Positions 43,451 through 51,673 of a stretch of 52,557 nt of DNA are shown one piece after another; position 1 is the first letter of the stretch, and every line of letters starts with the position of its first letter. Position numbers and translations under genes: made by a program. The notes below the pieces were generated by a model, which saw only the letters and a program-made list of their open reading frames with translations, was not told the DNA's origin and did no database searches. Source of the stretch: Saprospiraceae bacterium (GTDB lineage Bacteria; Bacteroidota; Bacteroidia; Chitinophagales; Saprospiraceae); assembly GCA_020627535.1 (NCBI GenBank), contig JAHDGU010000020.1:1-52557 (forward strand), written 5' to 3'.

Positions 43451-45484
43451 CTAGATCAATCTTTTGATATGAGGCAAAGATAGCTGTAGCTCTCTCTTGA
43501 CTTCAGAGACCAAGTTAGCCACGACATTTTCTTGGTCTCGACTTTTGCACGCCAGCTCTATACTTTGCATTTTCTCCCTTAATCTCGGCAGACCGACAAG
43601 ATCAAAGTTGGGCTTAATCTTGTGAGCAATTTGATGCACAGTATCAAAGTCGCTTTCTCGTAGAGACCTTTCTAAATTTTCAAACTCTGCAGGCACTGTC
43701 TCCAGAAAGATCTGGAACATACTGCTCCGATATTCTGCATCTCCTTGATAGATTTCTTCCAGCATGCTCTCGTCAAGTGGATTACTCGGCAAATCCTTTT
43801 TGTGAAGAGGAAGGTAGCTCAGCAATAAATTTTGTAGTTGGTCAGGTTTAAATGGCTTAGCTAGAAAATCATCTATTCCCATATCAAAGGCTCTTTGATG
43901 ATCTGATTTCAAAGTACTGGCAGTCAGAGCTACAATTGGAAGACTTGAACTATCGATACCCATCTGTCTGATGGCACGAGTGGCATCATAGCCGTTCATG
44001 ATCGGCATCTGGATATCCATCAGTACCAGAGAGTATTTACCAGCAGCGACCATATCTACCGCCTCTTTCCCATTCTCCGCTAAATGCGTTGGTATGCCCC
44101 ACTTTTTCATGAGCGTAAGGACATACTGTTGATTCATCGGATTATCCTCTACGATCAAGACCGGATGAGAGACAGCGGGCAACTCCTTACTCTTGATTTG
44201 ACTTGGCTTTACATCCAATGGCATGTTGGTTTTCATCAATGGGATAGTAAATTGGAACATAGTCCCCTTGCCATATTCACTACTGACGTGAATATTCCCA
44301 CCGAGCGCCTCGACGATCCTATGCGATATTGCCAAGCCAAGACCAGTGCCCCCGTAGTCCCTTTTTTTGTCCTTGAGATCATGGACCTGCACAAATTGCT
44401 TAAACAGCTTGTCAAGATCATTCTCCTTGATGCCTATACCAGTATCCGATACGGCAAATGAGGCCTCATAGCGATCTCCTTGGTCTACCAAGTTGAGACC
44501 AATATCAATATAGCCTTGGTGTGTAAATTTCGCCGCATTTCCGACGAGATTGATAAGCACCTGCCTTATCAGTTTTTCATCAGCTTCTACCTGATTCTCT
44601 GGGATAGCATTGCATGACAACCGGATCTCTACTGGCTCAAACTCCAACTTCACAGAGAACATATCTCTCACCGATTTGACCAATTCACAAAGTGGAAAAC
44701 TCACAGGATTTACCAAGATCTCGCCAGAATCAATCTTTGCGATATCCAAGACATCAGATATGAGACCCATGAGTATATCCGCTGATTTTTTCAAGGTATG
44801 CAAGTACTCCTTTTGTGTCCCGCTGAGCTTGGAGTCTTCCAACAACTCAGACATACCGATGATCACATTGAGCGGTGTGCGGATCTCATGGCTCACACTC
44901 GTTACAAATGCCTTTTGCGCTCTCTGGGCAGCTTCGGCTTTGTAGAGGGCTTCCTCTAGTTCTTGTTGTAGTTCTTTTTGATATGTGATATCATAGTGAA
45001 TCCCCAATGAGCCTGTCACCTCGCCGTGTTCATTGAGAATAGGACCACCACTCACCAAGAGATATTTTAATTCTCCACTTTTTGTATGAATCGCCAATTC
45101 ATACACGGAAGACAGACCCGATTTGCGTTCCGCAATCTTGGCCTGCATGTCTTCCTGATCTTCGGATATTTGAAAAACTTGAGAAGCTATTTTGCCTCGC
45201 AGCTCTTCTTCCTCATACCCCATCATTTGACAGAATAGAGGATATGCCCTTATGATGACTTCGTCATTGTCCACCTCTAGCAGGCCAAGCTGCATGTTTT
45301 CGATGATGGACCTGTACTTTATTTCACTTTGTCTGAGCTGAAGCGTCCTTCGATTGACAGTCTCCTCCAGCGACTCATTGACCCGGTAAAGCTCTAGCGC
45401 TTTATCCTCCAGGATTCGCTCAGCTTGTCTTCGAGCATTACGCTCTCGTTCTATGCGTCGCTTGAGTAGGGTGATTTCATCCAT
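43451..45484 (-). CDS. Hybrid histidine kinase with PAS, receiver and HPt domains
   Basis: The 677-residue protein has no membrane segment, so it is cytosolic. Its layout is: N-terminal coiled coil (1-55), PAS domain (about 55-170), HisKA with His199 in SVSHEIRTPLN, HATPase (about 300-415, NAAKFTHQG, DTGIGI and GGTGLGLAIS), receiver with Asp490 in LVLMDIQMP, and HPt with His621 in HQIAHKIKPNFDLVG. This is the full set for a multi-step phosphorelay. One base separates it from the upstream H-NOX gene, which marks the H-NOX protein as its likely sensor partner. Confidence 0.95.
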   Translation of the reverse strand: MDEITLLKRRIERERNARRQAERILEDKALELYRVNESLEETVNRRTLQLRQSEIKYRSIIENMQLGLLEVDNDEVIIRAYPLFCQMMGYEEEELRGKIASQVFQISEDQEDMQAKIAERKSGLSSVYELAIHTKSGELKYLLVSGGPILNEHGEVTGSLGIHYDITYQKELQQELEEALYKAEAAQRAQKAFVTSVSHEIRTPLNVIIGMSELLEDSKLSGTQKEYLHTLKKSADILMGLISDVLDIAKIDSGEILVNPVSFPLCELVKSVRDMFSVKLEFEPVEIRLSCNAIPENQVEADEKLIRQVLINLVGNAAKFTHQGYIDIGLNLVDQGDRYEASFAVSDTGIGIKENDLDKLFKQFVQVHDLKDKKRDYGGTGLGLAISHRIVEALGGNIHVSSEYGKGTMFQFTIPLMKTNMPLDVKPSQIKSKELPAVSHPVLIVEDNPMNQQYVLTLMKKWGIPTHLAENGKEAVDMVAAGKYSLVLMDIQMPIMNGYDATRAIRQMGIDSSSLPIVALTASTLKSDHQRAFDMGIDDFLAKPFKPDQLQNLLLSYLPLHKKDLPSNPLDESMLEEIYQGDAEYRSSMFQIFLETVPAEFENLERSLRESDFDTVHQIAHKIKPNFDLVGLPRLREKMQSIELACKSRDQENVVANLVSEVKRELQLSLPHIKRLI

Positions 45485-45485
45485 C

Positions 45486-46025
45486 TCATGACTTTTGCAA
45501 ATGGAATCTCACTCGACTTCCATCTTCTTCCAAGTTTTCCATGTCAATGGCAATTTCCTCTTTGTAGTAGGCGATAGAGCTCTCAATGAGGCCCAATGCA
45601 AAATGTCCCATCTTGCGCTGTGAGGTATAAATAAGCTCCAGTTCGCTTTCAGATAGTTTTGTCGCAGCAAAATGCGGAAGTTCCGCATCAGGATAAAGCT
45701 TTTTCACTTCGACATGAATGTAATCATGTATGCTTGATAAAAAGTCAAAGGTGTCTGAGGCCTTCTCAAAAAATGGCTCATAATTGGCCACCATATAGTT
45801 GCTGAAGTAGTGAGCAAATACCTGAAGCAAGTCCGGGACAGGAATATTGACTTTCTCAGAAAGTAAAGTCACCAATTTCACGATCTCTGCGTGATCATAT
45901 GTACCTATAGCCGTATATACACCACCTGACGCTAGATCTGATTCCTCGATGAGTTGATCCACCATCTCATAGCCAAACTTCTCTTCCACCAAGTTCAAAA
46001 ACTCTGTAAATACAATTCCTTTCAT
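45486..46025 (-). CDS. H-NOX heme nitric-oxide-binding sensor protein
   Basis: This 179-residue protein starts with the H-NOX signature MKGIVFTEFLNLVEEKFG. It carries the proximal heme histidine (His104 in IHDYIHVEVKKLYPDAELP) and the heme-propionate-binding Y-x-S-x-R motif (Tyr133, Ser135, Arg137 in YTSQR). H-NOX proteins bind NO at a ferrous heme and, when next to a histidine kinase, control its autophosphorylation. The direct downstream hybrid kinase and LytTR regulator complete the pathway. An inverted repeat lies just before its start codon. Confidence 0.93.
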   Translation of the reverse strand: MKGIVFTEFLNLVEEKFGYEMVDQLIEESDLASGGVYTAIGTYDHAEIVKLVTLLSEKVNIPVPDLLQVFAHYFSNYMVANYEPFFEKASDTFDFLSSIHDYIHVEVKKLYPDAELPHFAATKLSESELELIYTSQRKMGHFALGLIESSIAYYKEEIAIDMENLEEDGSRVRFHLQKS

Positions 46026-46036
46026 ACCATGAATTT

Positions 46037-46056
46037 AGCACTCTGAACTGAGTGCT
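46037..46056. promoter_or_regulatory. Inverted repeat in front of the H-NOX gene
   Basis: AGCACTC and GAGTGCT form perfect 7-bp arms around six bases, 11 bp upstream of the H-NOX ATG and 11 bp downstream of the preceding stop's gene end. There is no T-tract in the minus-strand direction, so an operator or leader hairpin is more likely than a terminator. Confidence 0.4.
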
Positions 46057-46066
46057 GAGAATTTTT

Positions 46067-48166
46067 TCAATAAGACCCGTGGTATCGACGTAAAAACCAC
46101 TCGAGAAGCAAGGGAATCACCAGAAGAAAAAACAACCAGCGCAACTCCATCAAGGATCTCGTCTGAGAGCTTTGATACATGGTAGGCTTCATTGTCTCCA
46201 AGCCGATCAAAGCTCCCAAATCTGGAAGCTGCTCATAGGCCAAAAATTGACCTTCGGTCATTGCCGAGAGCTCACGCAGTAGATTGTGATCTGCCGTAGA
46301 GACTACAGACTCAAGTTGCACTTCTTTGACGACAAATCGACCCGCATCTCTGAGCTCTTCACCTTCATATCGCGTCGATACCGAAAATCTGTAATTCCCA
46401 GGAGCAAGTCCACTTAGATCAAGTCGATAAGCGAGCTCGGTGCGATCCATGACATAGTCAAAGATCTCTCCTTCACTGTTGCGCAACTGCAACTGCACTT
46501 CAGGATCATTCACAGCATCGTAAGAACTATTGTAGAGCTCAGTCCCTAGCGTGATGGACTCATTCTCGTCAAAGACATACTTAGGGCTCGTCGCTCTGAA
46601 TTTACGCTTGTCTTCCTTGCTGCTGAGATACTGGATCGACTTCTCCATGAAGATCTCCAGCCCTTCAAAGTTTTCTTGATCAAGATAATGGAATAGCTTC
46701 CATCGCCATAGGCCTTCGGCTTGGATGATCATCATCCTGATATCACTTTCCTCGCCATAGACGACCAGAGGATAATCCGTTTTGACCGAGCCAATCTGCT
46801 GCTTTAGCATCACACGTGCTTCTCCACTCACCCGGCTCTTGCCAAATGGTGCCAATAATGGAGGATATTTTGCCAGAAGTGACTTCCACTCATCCTCGAC
46901 CTCGAAAAGGGTAAAGCTGCCATCAAAACTGCCCTGCACTTCATTGGACCTGCGATTGCCACCATCGATGGTCACCAGATTTTGCAGATCATTCAGATCC
47001 TTTGTCGAGCTGCGCTTACCGACAATAATCATCATCGGGATCTTTTGATCCTTGATGCGCTGTACGAGTGTTTTGTCTACACCAGAAGATGGGAGTTGAT
47101 GGAGGATCGCAAGATCATATTTGGCTAGATCGGCAATTTTGTCCTTGGCATAGTGCAATTCAAGCTCATAGTTGTCATTGGCGGACAAGAGCTGTTTGAG
47201 GGCGGTGAGATCCGGATGAGGATTTCTTGCGATGAGGGCGATGCGTCTTCTGGTCTCTATCACACGGATGAAGATGTCGCGTGCATTATTGGACCGCGTC
47301 ACTTCATTATCAACAGCACTCAGAGCGATACGATACTGCTGCACACCAGCATCATCTAGATCCAAGATGACGCTGTAGGTATTAAAATAGTCTTTGCGGT
47401 CTATGACCACCGGCTCGCTATGGATTCGCTCTGATTTGCCCTCTACAACTTTGTAGACCAGCAGATTTGATCTGAGTCCCATGGCATTGCTCGCCGCGAC
47501 ATCAATCTCAATCGACATCTTGTCACCCTTATAGGCAATGCTATTGTGCAGGACGTTCTTCACGCTGAGATCTCGCCGTATCGTTGTATCACCGAGACCA
47601 ATGGTGTGCACTGGTATGCCTGCAGTATGATTGAGATAGAGAGGATTGGCTCCGATATTGTAGAGCCCGTCCGATGCGATGACAACACCTGCAATATTCT
47701 CGTTGGCGTACTCTTGGTACACAAGCTCAAAGATCTTTGACATGTCAGTAGTGAGCTGGCCACTTTCTTTCGCGTCTCCACTCACCTGATCTCCGAAGTA
47801 AAACTCTTTGTAGTCTATAGCAGTTTTACCGCCCTGGCTTTCGCCAAAATGTGCTTTAAGCTGTTCAGATAATGCCATGAGCTGGAGACTATCGTGCTGA
47901 GATTGCACACTATTGCTCTGATCTATAAAGCTCAGCACCTTGGGCGCTTTTTGCTGAGTGACGATAAGTCTCAAGAGCGGCTGCAAGAGCAAAAAACTGA
48001 TAGCTGCCGCGGCTAGAGCCCTCAGTATACTCATCAGCCATCGTAGCCACGAGGGCTTGTCTTGAAAGACCTTAGACCTGTAGTATAACAGTGCCGATAT
48101 TGCGATTCCGAGCAGTGCACAAAAGGCGATGTACCAGCTAGGATATGATAGGACGAGATCTTTCAA
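46067..48166 (-). CDS. VWA-like membrane protein of unknown function
   Basis: This 699-residue protein has two N-terminal membrane helices (SWYIAFCALLGIAISALLYY and RALAAAAISFLLLQPLL), a VWA-like domain whose first strand ends in a DxSxS metal site (DQSNS, about 83-87), a middle region with beta-rich stretches, and a C-terminal helix (LRWLFFLLVIPLLLEWFL). This layout is common in Bacteroidota and is related to aerotolerance (Bat)-type and glutamine-amidotransferase-like membrane proteins; the function is not established. It is 41 bp upstream of the H-NOX gene and could be co-transcribed. Confidence 0.85.
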   Translation of the reverse strand: MKDLVLSYPSWYIAFCALLGIAISALLYYRSKVFQDKPSWLRWLMSILRALAAAAISFLLLQPLLRLIVTQQKAPKVLSFIDQSNSVQSQHDSLQLMALSEQLKAHFGESQGGKTAIDYKEFYFGDQVSGDAKESGQLTTDMSKIFELVYQEYANENIAGVVIASDGLYNIGANPLYLNHTAGIPVHTIGLGDTTIRRDLSVKNVLHNSIAYKGDKMSIEIDVAASNAMGLRSNLLVYKVVEGKSERIHSEPVVIDRKDYFNTYSVILDLDDAGVQQYRIALSAVDNEVTRSNNARDIFIRVIETRRRIALIARNPHPDLTALKQLLSANDNYELELHYAKDKIADLAKYDLAILHQLPSSGVDKTLVQRIKDQKIPMMIIVGKRSSTKDLNDLQNLVTIDGGNRRSNEVQGSFDGSFTLFEVEDEWKSLLAKYPPLLAPFGKSRVSGEARVMLKQQIGSVKTDYPLVVYGEESDIRMMIIQAEGLWRWKLFHYLDQENFEGLEIFMEKSIQYLSSKEDKRKFRATSPKYVFDENESITLGTELYNSSYDAVNDPEVQLQLRNSEGEIFDYVMDRTELAYRLDLSGLAPGNYRFSVSTRYEGEELRDAGRFVVKEVQLESVVSTADHNLLRELSAMTEGQFLAYEQLPDLGALIGLETMKPTMYQSSQTRSLMELRWLFFLLVIPLLLEWFLRRYHGSY

Positions 48167-48253
48167 ATTGTCAGTATGATTTCCAGTGTCTGAACGTAAA
48201 GTTGGAACAAATATTCCGAGCTCTTAACGTCTCTTAAGACTGAGTGTTCTGTA

Positions 48254-48949
48254 CTATAAGTCTCCTTGCTGCGGCCTCACGATGATTTCTTCCATGACAG
48301 CGCTTGGGCTCATCTTGATCGCGGCGGATATGACTTCTGCAATGTCGCTAGCCTTCATGAGTCTTTCATCTGGCAAATCGACGCCCGCCCAACTGTTGGA
48401 CCAAGTGGCGCCAGGCATGATAGCGGTAACGGCTATATTGCTATTGTAGAGTTCACTACGCAGCACTCGAGAGAATCCGAGCTGAGCAAATTTCGAAATA
48501 CTGTAGCTACCAGCATTGGGATATGACATGAATGATGCGATGCTGCACATATTGAAAATGTATCCTCGAGCTGCGGCCTTTATACAGGGCAACAAAGCTC
48601 TAGTGAGATGATATCCGCTCAGGAGATTGACACGGAGCATCTTTTCTAGAGCACCATCCTCTTCCTCCGAGACTAGCCCACCGATGTAGACACCCGCATT
48701 ATTGACCAATATATCCAAGCTTTCCCACTGATCACGGATCATTTGGGCGAAAGCCCTGACCTCATCCTCATGCTCCAGATCAATCTCAGCTGCATGACAG
48801 GTCACTCCGAGGCTCTCCATCTCCTGCTTGACCTTGTTGATCTCTGCCTGCGAGCGACTACATATATATAGATCATGCCCTTCACTGGCCAATTGCTTGG
48901 CGATAGCATAACCAATACCCTTGCTTGCCCCTGTCACGACTGCCTTCAT
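48254..48949 (-). CDS. Short-chain dehydrogenase/reductase (3-oxoacyl-ACP reductase-like)
   Basis: The Rossmann cofactor motif TGASKGIG lies at the N-terminus, followed by NNAG and the catalytic Ser (SIASF) with YxxxK (YSISK). The ~232-residue length fits classical SDRs. FabG-like fatty acid synthesis or reduction of another carbonyl compound is possible; the substrate is not deducible. The ATG at 48949 is preferred because the longer TTG start at 48973 would fall in a TACATTTG promoter-like box. Confidence 0.9.
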   Translation of the reverse strand: MKAVVTGASKGIGYAIAKQLASEGHDLYICSRSQAEINKVKQEMESLGVTCHAAEIDLEHEDEVRAFAQMIRDQWESLDILVNNAGVYIGGLVSEEEDGALEKMLRVNLLSGYHLTRALLPCIKAAARGYIFNMCSIASFMSYPNAGSYSISKFAQLGFSRVLRSELYNSNIAVTAIMPGATWSNSWAGVDLPDERLMKASDIAEVISAAIKMSPSAVMEEIIVRPQQGDL

Positions 48950-48970
48950 CGTAGTAAGTTTGTGAGCCCG

Positions 48971-48978
48971 CAAATGTA
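48971..48978 (-). promoter_or_regulatory. Possible -7 box of the SDR gene
   Basis: The minus strand reads TACATTTG, matching TAnnTTTG, 21 bp before the ATG at 48949. No clear -33 TTTG was found. Confidence 0.35.
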
Positions 48979-49036
48979 GGGACTTGTCTGACAGAGCAGC
49001 ATGTGATCCATGCGCGATGTGAGACCATAGAGAACA

Positions 49037-49783
49037 ATGTTTACAGGATTACTCACGCATTTTGGTCGATATCTCGGCATGATGGGACAGGTCTTCTCGA
49101 GACCTGAAAAGACCCGCATGTACTGGAATGAGACCCTCAGACAGATGGTCGATATAGGGATAGGATCCGTGGTGATCGTGGCTCTGATCTCGGTCTTCAT
49201 GGGAGCAGTGACGGCAGTGCAGTTTAGCTACCAGCTCGGAGGTCAGCTGATACCGCGCTACTATATCGGCTATATCGTACGTGATATCACGATCATCGAG
49301 ATGGCGCCTACTATTACATGCCTTGTACTGGCAGGGAAAGTGGGATCCAATATGGCGGCAGAAATCGGTGGCATGCGCCAAAAAGAGCATATTGACGCCA
49401 TGGAGATTATGGGTGTCAATACGGCCGCATATCTCATCATGCCTAAGTTGATTGCAGCACTGGTTGTCATCCCACTACTCGTGTTTATGGCAGCCTTCAT
49501 TGGTATCATGGGTGGCTACGCCGCTTCAGTACCTACAGGCCTCCTCAGTGCAGAAGAGTATATCCGAGGTCTGAGATCGTTTTTTGACCCCTACAATGTC
49601 ACCATGATGATGGTCAAGGCTGTGACATTTAGCTTCCTCCTGACCACCATCTCCTGCTATCAAGGCTACTATGTCAAAGGTGGAAGTATAGAGCTCGGCA
49701 AAGCCAGCACACAAGCCGTCGTCTTGAGTGACATCTTCATACTCCTATCAGATTACCTCATCGCCGTACTCCTCACAGGATGA
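49037..49783 (+). CDS. mlaE: MlaE-type phospholipid ABC transporter permease
   Basis: This 248-residue multi-helix protein has the MlaE family pattern: ISVFMGAVTAVQFSYQL, REITI-like RDITIIEMAPTITCLVLAGKVG, AAEIGGMRQKEHIDAMEIMG and a C-terminal hydrophobic helix. MlaE forms the membrane part of an importer or exporter of phospholipids between outer and inner membrane. Its stop overlaps the ATPase gene by 4 bp. An MCE-domain (MlaD) gene, usually next in order, is not present in this window. Confidence 0.93.
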   Translation: MFTGLLTHFGRYLGMMGQVFSRPEKTRMYWNETLRQMVDIGIGSVVIVALISVFMGAVTAVQFSYQLGGQLIPRYYIGYIVRDITIIEMAPTITCLVLAGKVGSNMAAEIGGMRQKEHIDAMEIMGVNTAAYLIMPKLIAALVVIPLLVFMAAFIGIMGGYAASVPTGLLSAEEYIRGLRSFFDPYNVTMMMVKAVTFSFLLTTISCYQGYYVKGGSIELGKASTQAVVLSDIFILLSDYLIAVLLTG

Positions 49784-50535
49784 TCAGAGCCGAACATATC
49801 ATTAAGTCGTTTGGCGACGTGACCGTCCTCAAAGGGATTGACTTTGTCTTTGAACAAGGGAAAAACAACCTTGTCATTGGGAAATCAGGGGCAGGCAAGA
49901 CGGTACTGCTCAAGATTCTTGTAGGACTCCTGCAGCCTACGAATGGTCATGTATGGTTTGATGATCTAGACCTTTGCACTCTCGGCAAGAAAGAACTCAG
50001 ACAGCTCAGGATGCGCATCGGAATGCTCTTTCAAGGTTCTGCACTCTTTGACTCCATGACCGTTGAGGAAAACATACGCTTTCCATTGGACATGTTTACC
50101 AGTAAGACTCGCAAAGAGAAGGACATGCGCGTGGATTATTGCCTGGAGCGTGTAGACCTAGTGGGTAGCAATCGGAAGTACCCTAGTGAAGTCTCTGGAG
50201 GTATGCAAAAGCGTGTGGGCATTGCGAGATCCATCGTCCTAGAGCCAGACTACCTCTTTTGTGACGAGCCCAACTCTGGCCTTGATCCAAAGACCTCTAT
50301 TGTGATCGATGAGCTCATCTCAGACATCACGAAGGAGCAGAATATCACTACTGTCATCAATACGCATGATATGAACTCGGTCCTAGAGATCGGTGACAAT
50401 ATCCTTTTGCTCAATCTCGGCAATATTGCTTGGAGTGGTAGCAAGGACGAGGTCCTCGATGCGGACAATGAGTATCTCCAAGACTTCATCTTCGCGAGCC
50501 CTTTCTTGAAGAAGATCAAGGAGCGAATGAACTAA
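49780..50535 (+). CDS. mlaF: MlaF-type ABC transporter ATPase
   Basis: This 251-residue ATPase has Walker A (GKSGAGKT, 34-41), the Q-loop at LFQGSALFDSMTVEENI, the signature VSGGMQKRVGIAR (138-150), Walker B with Asp162 and Glu163 in YLFCDEPNSGLDP, and the H-loop in TVINTHDMNSV. The FQGSALFDS form of the Q-loop is characteristic of Mla/MCE-associated ATPases. It is translationally coupled to the permease gene. Confidence 0.94.
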   Translation: MIRAEHIIKSFGDVTVLKGIDFVFEQGKNNLVIGKSGAGKTVLLKILVGLLQPTNGHVWFDDLDLCTLGKKELRQLRMRIGMLFQGSALFDSMTVEENIRFPLDMFTSKTRKEKDMRVDYCLERVDLVGSNRKYPSEVSGGMQKRVGIARSIVLEPDYLFCDEPNSGLDPKTSIVIDELISDITKEQNITTVINTHDMNSVLEIGDNILLLNLGNIAWSGSKDEVLDADNEYLQDFIFASPFLKKIKERMN

Positions 50536-50753
50536 AGGGCAGTAGAAATAAGCAAATCAGTAGTTCGTAGACCGATGCCGAGGACCGCAAATCCGGCTCA
50601 ATTCAACTCAAAGGAATTCAAGCAGTCTATCGGTCGATCAATCAGTCACACACTGTGAACCGCTACCGATCACCCCAATTCCGCGATTTGACTAGCCTGA
50701 TTCAACTACGAGCCATTCGCTCACTCTGTCAGTCGATCCCTCAATCACTCAAC

Positions 50754-50788
50754 AAAAAAAGCCCAGATTCACTTACGCAAATCCAGGC
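50754..50788 (-). terminator. Rho-independent terminator of the candidate small RNA
   Basis: On the minus strand GCCTGGATT pairs with AATCTGGGC (nine pairs, two of them G-U) around a ten-base loop and is followed by seven T. Confidence 0.75.
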
Positions 50789-50922
50789 TACCTCGACTAA
50801 GGTCTCAAAATAAGAAAACTACAAGTTTGACCCTGTAGGTCGTTTTTTACTCAACAACAATGAAATTATTATTGGTGTGTGTTCGTCTTATAAATGCTCG
50901 GTTCGTCAGCGAACATATATAA
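50754..50922 (-). ncRNA. Candidate small RNA of about 170 nt
   Basis: A consensus Bacteroidetes promoter at 50929-50959 and a rho-independent terminator at 50754-50788 bound a stretch with no convincing ORF. Local hairpins can be drawn: GTTCG-CTGA-CGAAC (50901-50914), CTACA/TGTAG (about 50819-50842), and ACCT/AGGT just before the terminator. The family is not recognised; it could be a 6S-like or regulatory RNA. Boundaries are inferred from the promoter and terminator. Confidence 0.55.
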
Positions 50923-50928
50923 TTATTC

Positions 50929-50959
50929 CAAATATATAGACTTTTTATATATGTGCAAA
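50929..50959 (-). promoter_or_regulatory. Consensus Bacteroidetes promoter (TTTG-N19-TATATTTG)
   Basis: The minus strand has TTTG (50956-50959), exactly 19 bases, then TATATTTG (50929-50936), matching the -33/-7 consensus TTTG and TAnnTTTG. It is the best promoter match I found in the window and points leftwards into a region without an ORF. Confidence 0.75.
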
Positions 50960-51158
50960 GAAAAAATCAAAAAAAATTTTCAAATAGCACAAAAGCAAGC
51001 GATTAGATATAATGCTTAGTTGATATACGTCTCAGCGGTGAAGGTACGACTTCTCGTCAATTCCAGAAATACAGGGGTTTCTTGAGGCTCTGTCTAGATT
51101 CTATGCGAGAGAGCGGGACGAATTGCTACACGAATGGTCCTCGAGGATGTAGACGCCC

Positions 51159-51374
51159 CTAGCTATCTTGCGAGAGATTTGAGCTTCGCATCAATCGCCG
51201 ACGTTCGTATTGGGCCAAGATGACGACATGAAGGCCAGCTGCAGTCACTAGTACAAGAAATAAGTCACTATTCCCAGTGATCCAGCCACCTACTAGGATG
51301 ACAAAAGTCCAGATTAAGGCACTAATGATCTGAATATTACTCAGAAAGCGGAAGAAAGATCTCTGGTTCTTCAT
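51159..51374 (-). CDS. Small two-helix membrane protein
   Basis: This 71-residue ORF with an ATG start has two clear hydrophobic helices (IISALIWTFVILVGGWI and LFLVLVTAAGLHVVIL) separated by a short polar loop, and a basic C-terminus (YERRRLMRSSN). The family is not recognised. The hydrophobic pattern and isolated position make it likely to be real. It lies about 200 bp upstream of the small-RNA promoter on the same strand. Confidence 0.65.
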   Translation of the reverse strand: MKNQRSFFRFLSNIQIISALIWTFVILVGGWITGNSDLFLVLVTAAGLHVVILAQYERRRLMRSSNLSQDS

Positions 51375-51536
51375 GTTGCATGATCTACAAGCTAGGATCA
51401 GTCTCCATGAACCCGAGGGAAGCTCAAAATGTTCCCCGCTTTGCTCCTATTAAGAGCTATTGGAATTCAGAGATTCGGCGGATGAAAATATGTAGAATAC
51501 AACGCAGAAGTGCGTCGCTCTTGCCCCGAACTCGCG

Positions 51537-51544
51537 TATATTTG
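51537..51544 (+). promoter_or_regulatory. -7 box upstream of tRNA-Leu
   Basis: TATATTTG matches TAnnTTTG and lies 30 bp before the mature tRNA 5' end. A -33 TTTG at standard spacing is not evident. Confidence 0.5.
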
Positions 51545-51574
51545 CAGCTCGATTCTATCGAAGATTCTTCATCG

Positions 51575-51659
51575 GCCCAGGTGGCGGAATTGGTAGACGC
51601 GCTAGCTTGAGGGGCTAGTGTCCTCTTTGGACGTGCAGGTTCGAGTCCTGTTCTGGGCA
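51575..51659 (+). tRNA. tRNA-Leu (anticodon GAG)
   Basis: GCCCAGG pairs with TCTGGGC as the acceptor stem (last pair G-U). The anticodon arm is CTAGC-TTGAGGG-GCTAG, giving GAG at the anticodon. A long variable arm typical of class II tRNAs follows (TGTCCTCTTTGGACGT), then a T-arm GCAGG-TTCGAGT-CCTGT. The CCA end is not encoded. Confidence 0.97.
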
Positions 51660-51673
51660 CAAAGACATGAAAT

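Noticed and set aside
50560-50640. Inverted repeat ACCGAT/ATCGGT after mlaF considered as a terminator
   Set aside because: The arms are only 6 bp, far apart, and lack a T-tract.
51380-51610. 76-residue plus-strand ORF running into tRNA-Leu
   Set aside because: It ends inside the tRNA gene and covers the tRNA promoter box; no protein features are visible.
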